This document shows positions 17,707 to 25,707 of a DNA stretch of 64,000 nucleotides, piece after piece. The translations under genes and the position numbers were made by a program. Each line of letters begins with the position of its first letter. Positions within the stretch are counted from its first letter, which is position 1. The notes beneath the pieces were generated by a model. That model did no database searches and was not told the origin of the DNA. It saw only the letters and a program-made list of their open reading frames with translations. The stretch is from Paenalicyclobacillus ferrooxydans (GTDB lineage Bacteria > Bacillota > Bacilli > Alicyclobacillales > Alicyclobacillaceae): contig NZ_LJCO01000045.1 in the NCBI RefSeq assembly GCF_001399675.1, forward strand, positions 82,112-146,111, given 5' to 3'.

Positions 17707-18354
17707 ATGGCCGTTCAATTGCAACACGAGACGCACGTTTCTGAAGAGGAGCTTAAAGCTGCGCAGTATTTTCACGGTCACAAATGCCCCGCCGTACCCC
17801 AAGGCTTGCGAGCAGCCCACCTGGCCATGGATATTTTAGGAGTGAACCGAGCACGAAGTGGGGGTGAGCTGAAGGCTATCGTTGAGCTTGGGGAGCACCA
17901 TTTCTCTGGATGTTTTGCAGATGGCATACAGTTTGCCACGGGCTGCACATTTGGCAAGGGGAACATCGTCAAGAATCCTCTGGGCAAATTTGCTGTGACC
18001 TTAGTGGACCCCAGGACTCGACGTGCAGTTCGTGTGGCGGTCAAATATGACCGCATGATGATGTGCCTTGACATGCCATTTTTTGAGCAGCGAAAGAAAG
18101 GCATTCCGCCTTATGAAATAGACCCGAAAGATGTAGACCCACTTATCCAGGACGTGATATCCCACGACTGGCATGACATGTTTGACGTTACTACATTTGA
18201 GAACTATCCAGTGCAAAAGGCATCTGAATCGTTTGACGCTGTACAGTGCGTGGATTGCAAAGAGATGGTTGTGTCGAACTACGCCGTAGCGCTAAACGGT
18301 GAATTCCTGTGCAAGACTTGTTTTTCAACAAGGGTTCATCGCAAGGAGCTGTGA
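17707..18354 (+). CDS. FmdE-family protein with C-terminal zinc ribbon
   Basis: 215 residues from ATG 17707 (GAAGGGATGG upstream). The core FHGHKCPAVPQGLRAAHLAMDILGV...GCTFGKGNIVKNPLGKFAVTLVD is the FmdE fold, named after subunit E of formylmethanofuran dehydrogenase, with HGHxCP and GCTxGK cysteines and histidines for a metal. The end has CVDCKEMV...CKTCF, a zinc ribbon. In bacteria stand-alone FmdE proteins have no fixed function; here it sits between ArsR and a TSUP permease inside an arsenic module, so a role in handling a metalloid, thiol or oxyanion is my inference. Confidence 0.8.
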   Translation: MAVQLQHETHVSEEELKAAQYFHGHKCPAVPQGLRAAHLAMDILGVNRARSGGELKAIVELGEHHFSGCFADGIQFATGCTFGKGNIVKNPLGKFAVTLVDPRTRRAVRVAVKYDRMMMCLDMPFFEQRKKGIPPYEIDPKDVDPLIQDVISHDWHDMFDVTTFENYPVQKASESFDAVQCVDCKEMVVSNYAVALNGEFLCKTCFSTRVHRKEL

Positions 18355-18360
18355 TCTGCG

Positions 18361-19110
18361 ATGCTTTGGGTAACAGCTCTGCTGATTCTACTCGTCTCAG
18401 CAGTATTTGCGATGCTAGGGTTAGGTGGGGGCATGCTGTACGTCCCCATCTTTCACTGGTTGGGGTTTGGCCTCAAAGATGTCGTCATCCCTCTAGGGCT
18501 GCTATTGAATGGATTGAACACACTGATTGCGCTCATCCCATTTGGCAGAAAGCACTTGGTGGACTGGAAGGGCGGGCTGCCAATGGCTATCAGTGCCCTC
18601 ATCTTGGCACCGATTGGCGGCATGGTCGCTCCCTATGTTCCAAATCGCCTACTCCTCATTCTCTTCTCTGTCATGGTGTTGATTGCGGCAGTTCGCACAC
18701 TTTGGGCGGTAAACCGTCCTGAGCCAGATGAAATGCTGCCCTTTGTCCGGCGTGCTGTCATTGGGGCCGTAGTGGCTGGACTGGCCGGCCTTATCGGTGG
18801 CATGATTGGGATTGGCGGCGGTTTTATTATCAGCCCGCTGCTGATGTGGATTGGCTACCGAACCAAACAGGCGGCAGCTACCACTGCATACATCGTGACA
18901 TTCTCCAGCTTCTCGGGGTTTTTAGGACACGTATCTCACATGGCTATCAATCCATGGCTGATGGTGGCCACCGTGACTTCTGTCGTGGTCGCATCCCTAC
19001 TCGGATCCGCTTTTATGGCGAATCGTGCCAAACCGAAATGGGTCAAGTGGTTCTATGGAATATTGTTGTTCCTGGTAGCGGGAAAGATGCTGTGGCCAAT
19101 CATACTTTGA
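18361..19110 (+). CDS. TSUP (TauE/SafE-type) membrane permease
   Basis: 249 residues and about eight membrane helices. Two related halves show the family signature: GLGGGMLYVPIFHWLGFGLKD in the first helix pair and GMIGIGGGFIISPLLMWIGYRTKQAAATTAYIVTFSS in the second. TSUP proteins export or import sulfur-containing anions such as sulfite or sulfonates. The gene starts six bases after the FmdE stop, with AAGGAG. Operon with ArsR and FmdE suggests induction by metalloid stress. Substrate unknown. Confidence 0.85.
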   Translation: MLWVTALLILLVSAVFAMLGLGGGMLYVPIFHWLGFGLKDVVIPLGLLLNGLNTLIALIPFGRKHLVDWKGGLPMAISALILAPIGGMVAPYVPNRLLLILFSVMVLIAAVRTLWAVNRPEPDEMLPFVRRAVIGAVVAGLAGLIGGMIGIGGGFIISPLLMWIGYRTKQAAATTAYIVTFSSFSGFLGHVSHMAINPWLMVATVTSVVVASLLGSAFMANRAKPKWVKWFYGILLFLVAGKMLWPIIL

Positions 19111-19170
19111 AATTGGCATCCACTGAATATAAGTACGTGGAAGTTATGGCAATGGATAATTTTGTATCTT

Positions 19171-19509
19171 CTATGAAGAACAGTTTGGTAATTGGCAAGT
19201 CGGAGATAACCAGTCTCCTATCTGCTTATGGAGTTCTTGGATGGTTTCTGGAGAGATGAGGTACACGCTCCACAGACCTCGTTTCTCCATGTTTACAATC
19301 CCTGCATCGAGGAGAATACCCAAGTGGTGCGAGATGGTGGATTGTGACATATCAAACTTGTCGGTGAGATCGGTTACGCAGCATCCTTGTTCATATGACC
19401 GCACTTCACCACAGCACGAGTGAATGCGACCCTCAAGCAAAGCCATAACAACCTCAAACCGAAACTCGTGCCCGAGGGCTTTGAACACTTTGACCATATC
19501 CATAACCAT
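19171..19509 (-). CDS. ArsR-family regulator, cysteine-rich
   Basis: 112 residues. VFKALGHEFRFEVVMALLEGRIHSCCGEVRSYEQGCCVTDLTDKFDMSQSTISHHLGILLDAGIVNMEKRG is a winged helix with a distinctive cysteine-rich insert before the recognition helix (two CC pairs, at about 32-33 and 43-44). The C-terminus adds CQLPNC. The usual ELCVCDL site is replaced by this pattern, so it should sense As(III) by a different arrangement. Probable start has AGGAAGGTGGTGA. It is last in a minus-strand unit after the ArsP-like permease and the small Cys-rich protein. Confidence 0.88.
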   Translation of the reverse strand: MVMDMVKVFKALGHEFRFEVVMALLEGRIHSCCGEVRSYEQGCCVTDLTDKFDMSQSTISHHLGILLDAGIVNMEKRGLWSVYLISPETIQELHKQIGDWLSPTCQLPNCSS

Positions 19510-19578
19510 TCACCACCTTCCTATAATATACCTGAGGATCTTGGGGAGGGCCACGATGTGTGGCCCTCCTACCAAAGC

Positions 19579-19728
19579 TTAGCAACACGTATCAGGGTTA
19601 TCGCAGCATGGGTTCGGTGATTCAGCCTTTCCCTTCTCGCTGTCAGCAGGTTTCCCTTCCAACGGAACGAGAGAACCCGTCCCACAGCATCCCCCTGCCT
19701 TTGAGAATCGACGCAACAAGGACTTCAT
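19579..19728 (-). CDS. 49-residue cysteine-rich protein between ArsP-like permease and ArsR
   Basis: ATG with AAAGGAGGTGATACTC directly before it, so the gene is real despite its size. The protein starts with a basic stretch (MKSLLRRFSKAG), then CCGTG, and ends PNPCCDNPDTCC; six cysteines come as three CC pairs. Such vicinal thiols bind As(III), Hg(II) or Cu(I). It lies 32 bases after the permease and 69 before arsR. I infer a metal chaperone or buffer for the permease. I do not know a named family. Confidence 0.75.
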   Translation of the reverse strand: MKSLLRRFSKAGGCCGTGSLVPLEGKPADSEKGKAESPNPCCDNPDTCC

Positions 19729-19760
19729 GAGTATCACCTCCTTTCAAAAAGCATTCGGAT

Positions 19761-20672
19761 TCACAGGACCTGAAACAGAATTCCGAAAACCAAGCTGACG
19801 AACAACGTTGACATCAGATAGAAGATGAACAGCGGGCACCGAACGAGTGTATGGAGCGTAGTCAACAGCCCAATGCTCGTTGCATGACCAGCAACGAGAA
19901 ACGACATTCCAGCTCCCTTTGACATTCCGAGTCCCAGCAGGACTTTGATAATGGGTGCATCGCTGATTCCATAGGTCGTCATACCCACCAGACTGCCAAG
20001 AGGTATCCCGTACCAGTGATGGCCACCTAGCACCCTGGTAACCACAGAAGCAAGAATTAGCGTATTCAATAATGCTCCCAGGAAAATCGCCAATAGAAGA
20101 AACTTTCCACTGAACCAAAGGTCCTTCAGAAACTTCACAGACCTATCACCCAGTGTGAGTTCCTCAGTTGTGGCTGCTGTCTCACTCGCTACTCCATCAT
20201 CCACACGCACTTTCACCTGGTTCAGCCATACTCCTCGACGGTTCTGGTAGAGAACCGTAAGTCCAACGAGCGTTCCCATCGCCAGTGCAGCAAACGTCTT
20301 TGTGACGGCCCATCTCAGGCCCAACATACCAGTCGTCACCGCAAAATCGGCGGGGTCCATAAGTGGAGATGCGGCCGTGAAGGCCATAGTCACTGCCAAC
20401 GGGGCACCAATGCGTAGAAACGAAACCAAGAACGGAATGACACCACATGCACATAGAGGTAGAGCAGCCCCAGCTACGGTTGCAACCCCCACCGATTTGA
20501 TGGTGCCGCCTTGAGACTTGGACTGCATTCTCTGTAGAGGCACAAAGCGGGTTACAAACGTAGCCAACAAGGTTCCGATAATTGCCCAATACCAAAGATC
20601 CTTAAACAAATACCAAGCTGCCGCTGCAAACCTCGAGAAAAACTCCGGCACAATCATCACCACCAAGTACAT
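19761..20672 (-). CDS. arsP: ArsP/DUF318-type permease
   Basis: 303 residues, about eight helices with a central hydrophilic linker (about 160-190). The first half has GAALPLCACGVIPFLVSF: the PLCxCGV motif is diagnostic of the ArsP/DUF318 permeases, where the cysteine pair is required for exporting trivalent organoarsenicals. PLMDPADF and the second-half TYGISDAPIIKVLLGLGMSKGAGMSFLVAGHATS also fit. I take ATG 20672; a TTG six codons earlier is possible. Expressed from the promoter/operator at 20682-20721. The exact substrate (organoarsenical versus other metal) is not decidable from sequence. Confidence 0.8.
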   Translation of the reverse strand: MYLVVMIVPEFFSRFAAAAWYLFKDLWYWAIIGTLLATFVTRFVPLQRMQSKSQGGTIKSVGVATVAGAALPLCACGVIPFLVSFLRIGAPLAVTMAFTAASPLMDPADFAVTTGMLGLRWAVTKTFAALAMGTLVGLTVLYQNRRGVWLNQVKVRVDDGVASETAATTEELTLGDRSVKFLKDLWFSGKFLLLAIFLGALLNTLILASVVTRVLGGHHWYGIPLGSLVGMTTYGISDAPIIKVLLGLGMSKGAGMSFLVAGHATSIGLLTTLHTLVRCPLFIFYLMSTLFVSLVFGILFQVL

Positions 20673-20681
20673 CGTTTTTTT

Positions 20682-20721
20682 TCGATACAATAAATGTATC
20701 GATATTTTTCGATGTAGTCAA
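20682..20721 (-). promoter_or_regulatory. ArsR-type operator overlapping the arsP promoter
   Basis: A perfect inverted repeat TCGATACA-5 bases-TGTATCGA spans 20682-20702. On the minus strand TTGACT (20716-20721), 17 bases, TACATT (20693-20698) form a promoter whose -10 box lies inside the repeat, so a bound repressor would block RNA polymerase. A third, partial TATCGA half-site sits just upstream. The ArsR at 19171 is the likely ligand. Confidence 0.7.
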
Positions 20722-20789
20722 GAGCGTACTTTCCTGCTTCTGCTGTACGAAAATTTAGTTGGGGAGTATGTGTGGGGTAAATAACAAGC

Positions 20790-20818
20790 AAAATGGGCCC
20801 GGAGAGTTCCTGGCCCAT
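20790..20818 (-). terminator. Terminator-like hairpin downstream of copy D
   Basis: On the minus strand ATGGGCC, an 11-base loop, GGGCCCAT, then TTTTGC. It lies about 30 bases past the CCATC end of repeat D, again placing a terminator behind a tmRNA-like 3' end. Confidence 0.55.
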
Positions 20819-20849
20819 ATCACATCTTGCTATGCAATTGCAAGTCGTT

Positions 20850-20885
20850 GATGGAGGCGAGGCGCCTCGGTCCGAAATCCTCAGA
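20850..20885 (-). repeat. ssrA-3'-end-like repeat, copy D (right edge of arsenic module)
   Basis: On the minus strand CTGAGGATTTCGGACC, then GAGGCGCCTCGCCTCCATC. Differs from copy C at only a few positions and has the same orientation, 8.7 kb away. The stretch CGAGGCGCCTCG is a 12-base perfect palindrome. Its tail is CCATC instead of CCACCA, so it is no longer a functional RNA end. Confidence 0.75.
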
Positions 20886-21128
20886 TTTACGATGATGGTT
20901 TGAGTACGGGATGACACTGTTTCTGAATATTTGCCTCACCTCCTGTTTTCTCGGTTTGGAGGTTAGGACAGGTAGTCTTAAATATGCAAGCAAAACGCAT
21001 TCATCCGGCGGATTCCACGCTGTCTTATTGCACATAAGCCCCAATTTTTCCAATAGAAAATGCCTCAAGTGAGGCGTTTTCGTGGCCATGGTCGGTGCCC
21101 ACCACAGGATCCGGATATCCAATTAAAA

Positions 21129-22949
21129 TCACTCGACCGGTGGGTCAGTATTCAACACTGGATCCGGTATATCTAAAGACCTTAACGCCAAGAACAAGAA
21201 GATGATTTGAGTGCAGTGACTCAGGTTACAATCTTCAATCAAGATAAGCCCATGACCCACGTTATTTCTAAGGTTGAAACCCAATTGGTCGACCATGAGC
21301 AAATTTATGAGCTCGTAGAAATCTGAACCAAGAGCTTGTTGAATGTCTGCACGTTCTAAAAAGGCGTTGAAGGTTTCTTCATGTTGCACTGCTCCCTTTT
21401 TTAACGAAGTCGTTGGGTAGCCTTTGAGCTGAAACGCTCTTCTGAGTGTCGATTCGAACTGCGGTGCCAATATATGCATGCATCCAACGTAATCGCCATT
21501 GAAATACTTTTCAACCCCATTTTGAACAAGTGGTGCGTTCTTACGATGAAGCAGTGGCCACGACTCAATCTTTCTTATGATATCCTCGGGGCCAAGTTTT
21601 TTTTCCGTAATGAGACGTTGAAACACAGGTACCAAAAGCGCACTCGTCCGTAATGACAAATCCAAAATATACTGTTGTACAAAGGCATGACGGCTCACAT
21701 CATCCGAAGTATTCGTTTGATTAACCTTTCGTCCGTCGTCAATTGCACTGTGGTGAATAAAGGATAATAACGGAGTTGCCTCTTGATTCACCTGTGCTAC
21801 TTCAGTTACGACATCAACCTTAGGATAAAAAAGTTGAGAATTTACGATGATCTTCTCCAATGCAATTTCAAGGTCATCAATGACAAACTCATCCTGTATT
21901 TCACGAAGCTGTTCACCCGGAATTTGGGTCTCCACTTTGAACGCTTTCATCTCATCACTCGTTTCCAGAGCTTCGTAGGCTTCTCGGATTTTGACTTTCA
22001 TTAGGTCAATTCTTTCTGCGAATCCCTGTTGCTTGTAATGCTCCATGGCAGCCTCATAGAAATGCGCTTTACTGATAAATGAACCTTGTCGTTCAGCATG
22101 CCTTTCGTAAACCTCCCCAATTCTTCTTTGAAAATCTCGGATCTCGTCATCCGTAAAGAATTTCAAACGCCCCCATTCAATGAGTTCGGAATAAAATTGA
22201 GGAGCGATATCCGGGAAAGAATCATGTGAAAAATGTTCGGCTGCAGTCGCCAAGGCTGCAATACATTGCTCTCTGAGTTCAGTCGGATACTTAGAAGCAA
22301 ACGGGCCCCTCTCAATCATTCGAAGAATCTTAGATATATAACGGAGCCACGGGTACTCCTGATTTTTCACATACTTGTTAAGCAAACCCGAAACGACAGT
22401 GAGCCCTTGTTTCAAAAGCTCTTCGTTGCGCATTAACAAACTAACTTCGATTGCACGATGTAAATCTATTAGGCCTTGGAAATCATGGTCATGTTCGGAT
22501 TCGGTATGAGTCTGTGCCATAGTAACGAATGATGGCACAAGCTCCTTTGCATAAATGTATCGATTCGCTCCTGGAAGCTCCGCACCATATTCAAATAGGA
22601 AGTCGGAGTACCGGGCACGAAGAAATACACTCTTGGTCTTGCGCATTCTTGTTAGGAAGTAATTCAAAGCTTCGTCATCAAATCTATTTGGATCCGGCCA
22701 AAATTCGCCGGTGGTTAGTTGACATGAGAATGTAAATCTCTCTGACCTTTCACCCTCCGGCTGAATTAGTGGGTTTTTAATCTGTAAAGAAAACAAGCTG
22801 TATTCCAATCCGATTCTTTTAAGGGTTTCTGGATCACCTTGTTCTTTTATAACATTTATGATTTCCTCAAATTGCCCGGCGATTTCGTGTGGAAACTTAA
22901 AGTATGGCTGGTCCTCAACCTGTTGAATAAGTTCCTCGAGACTCTGCAT
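21129..22949 (-). CDS. Large protein with C-terminal HEPN-like motif (DUF4209-like)
   Basis: 606 residues, soluble, nearly all alpha-helical with charged segments (TPR- or ARM-like) up to about residue 400. The last 150 residues contain VEKYFNGDYVGCMHILAPQFESTLRRAFQ, then NLRNNVGHGLI near the end: RNxxxH, the RX4-6H motif of HEPN RNases, in the arrangement seen in DUF4209 proteins. HEPN domains cut RNA in many abortive-infection and toxin systems. The gene is alone between repeats D and E. I infer a single-gene defence module; family assignment is by eye and the ribosome-binding site is weak. Confidence 0.65.
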   Translation of the reverse strand: MQSLEELIQQVEDQPYFKFPHEIAGQFEEIINVIKEQGDPETLKRIGLEYSLFSLQIKNPLIQPEGERSERFTFSCQLTTGEFWPDPNRFDDEALNYFLTRMRKTKSVFLRARYSDFLFEYGAELPGANRYIYAKELVPSFVTMAQTHTESEHDHDFQGLIDLHRAIEVSLLMRNEELLKQGLTVVSGLLNKYVKNQEYPWLRYISKILRMIERGPFASKYPTELREQCIAALATAAEHFSHDSFPDIAPQFYSELIEWGRLKFFTDDEIRDFQRRIGEVYERHAERQGSFISKAHFYEAAMEHYKQQGFAERIDLMKVKIREAYEALETSDEMKAFKVETQIPGEQLREIQDEFVIDDLEIALEKIIVNSQLFYPKVDVVTEVAQVNQEATPLLSFIHHSAIDDGRKVNQTNTSDDVSRHAFVQQYILDLSLRTSALLVPVFQRLITEKKLGPEDIIRKIESWPLLHRKNAPLVQNGVEKYFNGDYVGCMHILAPQFESTLRRAFQLKGYPTTSLKKGAVQHEETFNAFLERADIQQALGSDFYELINLLMVDQLGFNLRNNVGHGLILIEDCNLSHCTQIIFLFLALRSLDIPDPVLNTDPPVE

Positions 22950-23069
22950 CCATCCCCACTCCTACGAATGTATATGACTACCAATATTTTACCTTAGAAT
23001 ATCAAATGTAATAATACTGAACACATACATTAGCTAAATGAAACTAGAGAAGGAAGTTGAGAATGGAAA

Positions 23070-23098
23070 GGGAGGCGCCATGGTCTGAAATCCTCAAA
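23070..23098 (-). repeat. ssrA-3'-end-like repeat, copy E (degenerate)
   Basis: On the minus strand TTTGAGGATTTCAGACC, then ATGGCGCCTCCC. It matches copies C and D over 25 of 29 bases and lacks the CCA end. Same orientation; it separates the HEPN-like gene from the defence island. Confidence 0.65.
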
Positions 23099-23330
23099 AT
23101 GACGTTGGACGTTTGACGTTAAAATGGGGACAATTTCTCAATCAGACAACCCCCGTTTCGACGTACAACTAGAGAACTTTATTGGTGAAATGCAAGTACA
23201 GGTCAAAAAGGTGCAGGATCAAGAATTATATATTCACGCCACCCGTGTGCCCAATGACTCTGTATCAGTGCTTTACATGATGATAATACCCCCCATACAC
23301 AGAGCTCCGAAAACTCAAAACAGAATTCGA

Positions 23331-24275
23331 TCACACCTCTTCATCCTGCTCCTCATCGTCATCCATGAACATTACACCGGGGCTGTTAAGAGCTTGCATT
23401 AGGCTAAGGCGATTTTTCATTTCCTCTTTATCTTCAAATTCTTCATATTGTGAGTCAACCGCATCCAATATATCGCATCGAACCGTCGGAGAGTGACGAG
23501 ATATAATGTAGTCCTGAATGAGTTCTGCATCTAATTCCAGCGGTTCAACGCCCTTTAGAACATTCAGGAAAGCTGAGCGCTCATCTGTATTTAAGAGATA
23601 AATCAGCAGTTCGGTCCACGCCAGGTCTTCATCAATAAAATCGTATTCATGACGTGTGAAAATCTTATATGCCTTGGTGAAATAAGAAATTTCATAGGTA
23701 TACATATTCAGACGAGTAGCAGTTTCATCAATTATTTCGTAAAGTTGATTGCAAACCTTGCCGATAATTCTTCCAACATAACGTTTAATCCGAGTATTGT
23801 TTCTGCTGACAAATGGAGACGCCGTGTCAACTTCTCCTTCCAAATAATTCGAGATGAACGAGACCAACATGTCCAATTCGAGGGCGTGCGAACGAATGGA
23901 TTCTAAGCTGTACCTCCCATACCGGATTGAATCATAGAAAACTCTCAACATTTCAATGAACGCATGATGTTCTCTTGAGAGATGTAGCGGTTTATGGTCG
24001 GCGATTCTTTCGATAAGATGTGCGTGATTATGAGTACGTAACTCCTCCTCGAACTCTTGCTGGTCCGTGATATCGTTGTGCTCTAACAGGATTATTGTCA
24101 CTTTTGCTATTCGTTCAACGCCCACGGCGATATTGTAGAAAAACTCAAAAACTTGAGCCTCATTTGAGAAGTTATTCATTTCATGAAATGTCCATAATCC
24201 GTTATAGATAAAGCTGCCCGCAACCTCTAATTCTGTTCCCAAGCTGAAGTTCTTCCAATAGGTTTCTCTGTCCAC
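23331..24275 (-). CDS. Hypothetical protein downstream of the OLD/UvrD pair
   Basis: About 314 residues. I prefer GTG 24275 with AGGAG eight bases upstream over the overlapping ATGs. All-helical and acidic, with an N-terminal GVERIAKVTIILLEHND and HNHAHLIERI segment that resembles a HEPN- or AbiV-like helix pair, and a very acidic C-terminus (MDDDEEQDEEV). No motif that I can call catalytic. It lies 134 bases downstream of the UvrD-like gene on the same strand at the edge of the island, and could be an extra component of that system or a separate defence gene. Confidence 0.55.
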   Translation of the reverse strand: MDRETYWKNFSLGTELEVAGSFIYNGLWTFHEMNNFSNEAQVFEFFYNIAVGVERIAKVTIILLEHNDITDQQEFEEELRTHNHAHLIERIADHKPLHLSREHHAFIEMLRVFYDSIRYGRYSLESIRSHALELDMLVSFISNYLEGEVDTASPFVSRNNTRIKRYVGRIIGKVCNQLYEIIDETATRLNMYTYEISYFTKAYKIFTRHEYDFIDEDLAWTELLIYLLNTDERSAFLNVLKGVEPLELDAELIQDYIISRHSPTVRCDILDAVDSQYEEFEDKEEMKNRLSLMQALNSPGVMFMDDDEEQDEEV

Positions 24276-24408
24276 AAACATCACTCCTGACGGTCTTTGC
24301 TAGGATTTATGGCCAAATGAATGAGTATGTAACAATCACTGGGTAACTTAAACCTGCAGTTTCTGCACAATGAGAATGCACAATACGCATGAGACACATC
24401 GCCCTCAA

Positions 24409-25707
24409 TTAGCTCTGCGTAAATGGTGGTTTCTGAACTCGAGTACGGTCTGGATCTTGAACAAGCACTTGGCACCACCTTCTAGCTCTTGTAACGGCGT
24501 TGTACAGCAATCTCCGATTCATCTCTTCGTTCGGACCAACTTCATAGGGCCACAGAACAATCACACCGTCAAATTCCTGATTTTTAGCCTGATGAATTGT
24601 CATGGCACGGATACTCGACTGTCTTGGCGAACGATACGCACGAATCCTTGTGCAGACATTGATGATCTGCCGGTTGATTTCACGGACCGTAAACTGTTCG
24701 CATCCATTCAGACGATGTTGGTACCGGATCCAACCAAGAAGCTCCCGATACCCAATGGTCCCATCATCATCACGGAAATCTTGAATGTGAACCGTGGCAT
24801 TTAGATCGTCTGGAAGTCCGATGCACTTTCTCAATGTTGCCTCTATATCACGTGCCCCAGCTTCCCACTCTATTCGAAAAGGTCCTAATGGCTTTCCAAC
24901 TCTTTTAGGGACAATAGGCTTTTCAGTGAGACGCATCAATACTCCCTGCACATATCGAGAACTAGATAGCCCCGTGGGTGTTAAAATCGCAACACTTGTC
25001 CATTTGTTCCAAGCCAGCGTTCTGGCAGCCACGGATGCTGCATCGTTAGGTCTGAATGTGGACGCAACTCGAAAAGTCGTTCCGTTCTTGAGTCCTAGCC
25101 GAGACCGAAGGCTTTGAGCCGCCGAAAGTAGTGCGATTTCGTGCGTACGATGAATGGTGTCTAGCTCCGTCGTCGCTCCCGCAGTCCGTAGCCATTCGAC
25201 CGCCTGATTATGCTCCAGCTCGAAAAGGTCTTGAAAGTGGTCGGCCGCAGCAAAAACGAGAGATCTGCGTGCTAGTGCCTGCAAGATGACAAGTCTGCCG
25301 CCTCTGCAATCTTGCGACTCATCAACAACAATGATGGGATACGTCTGGGTTGCCCAATGTAGTACGTTGTCATGAGAAAGCAGGATAGCCGCCAGGCTAC
25401 ACGTCGACTCGTAATCCAGCTCACCCGGCAACGAGCCACCCTCCAAAGCCATCGTAGCCAAGCTGCGCCATCGCTTAACGATCTGCCACGCAAAACTGTC
25501 AAACGTAAGGCAATCGACTCTGGATTTCGCCTCAGGGATCCTGGTCAACCTGTCCAGCAGCCGGAGTCTAGCTCCATGCATTACTGACAGTCCCAAAATC
25601 CGTTCGTGGGCAGACAGAGGCTGTTGCTGTAATGCACGTCTCAGTTCTTCCACCATCGAATAAGTCTTGCCACTGCCAGCGGGACCTTCAAAGAACCGTA
25701 CACTCAT
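24409..25707 (-). CDS. UvrD/Rep-like helicase, GajB-like
   Basis: 432 residues. Walker A FFEGPAGSGKTYSMVEEL at the N-terminus, Walker B IIVVDESQD at about 130, a motif III-like AADHFQDLFEL, then in the C-terminal half AMTIHQAKNQEFDGVIVLW (motif V) and LLYNAVTRARRWC (motif VI). This is a compact superfamily 1A helicase without the large 1B/2B insertions of UvrD. The ATG overlaps the OLD-nuclease stop as ATGA, so the two are translated together. In Gabija the GajB helicase senses DNA and activates GajA; this pair has the same order. Assignment to Gabija proper needs structure or profile comparison. Confidence 0.75.
   Translation of the reverse strand: MSVRFFEGPAGSGKTYSMVEELRRALQQQPLSAHERILGLSVMHGARLRLLDRLTRIPEAKSRVDCLTFDSFAWQIVKRWRSLATMALEGGSLPGELDYESTCSLAAILLSHDNVLHWATQTYPIIVVDESQDCRGGRLVILQALARRSLVFAAADHFQDLFELEHNQAVEWLRTAGATTELDTIHRTHEIALLSAAQSLRSRLGLKNGTTFRVASTFRPNDAASVAARTLAWNKWTSVAILTPTGLSSSRYVQGVLMRLTEKPIVPKRVGKPLGPFRIEWEAGARDIEATLRKCIGLPDDLNATVHIQDFRDDDGTIGYRELLGWIRYQHRLNGCEQFTVREINRQIINVCTRIRAYRSPRQSSIRAMTIHQAKNQEFDGVIVLWPYEVGPNEEMNRRLLYNAVTRARRWCQVLVQDPDRTRVQKPPFTQS

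Noticed and set aside
23124..23402. 92-codon frame, plus strand
   Set aside because: Ends antisense in the gene at 23331 and has no ribosome-binding site; could be a remnant but nothing was recognised.
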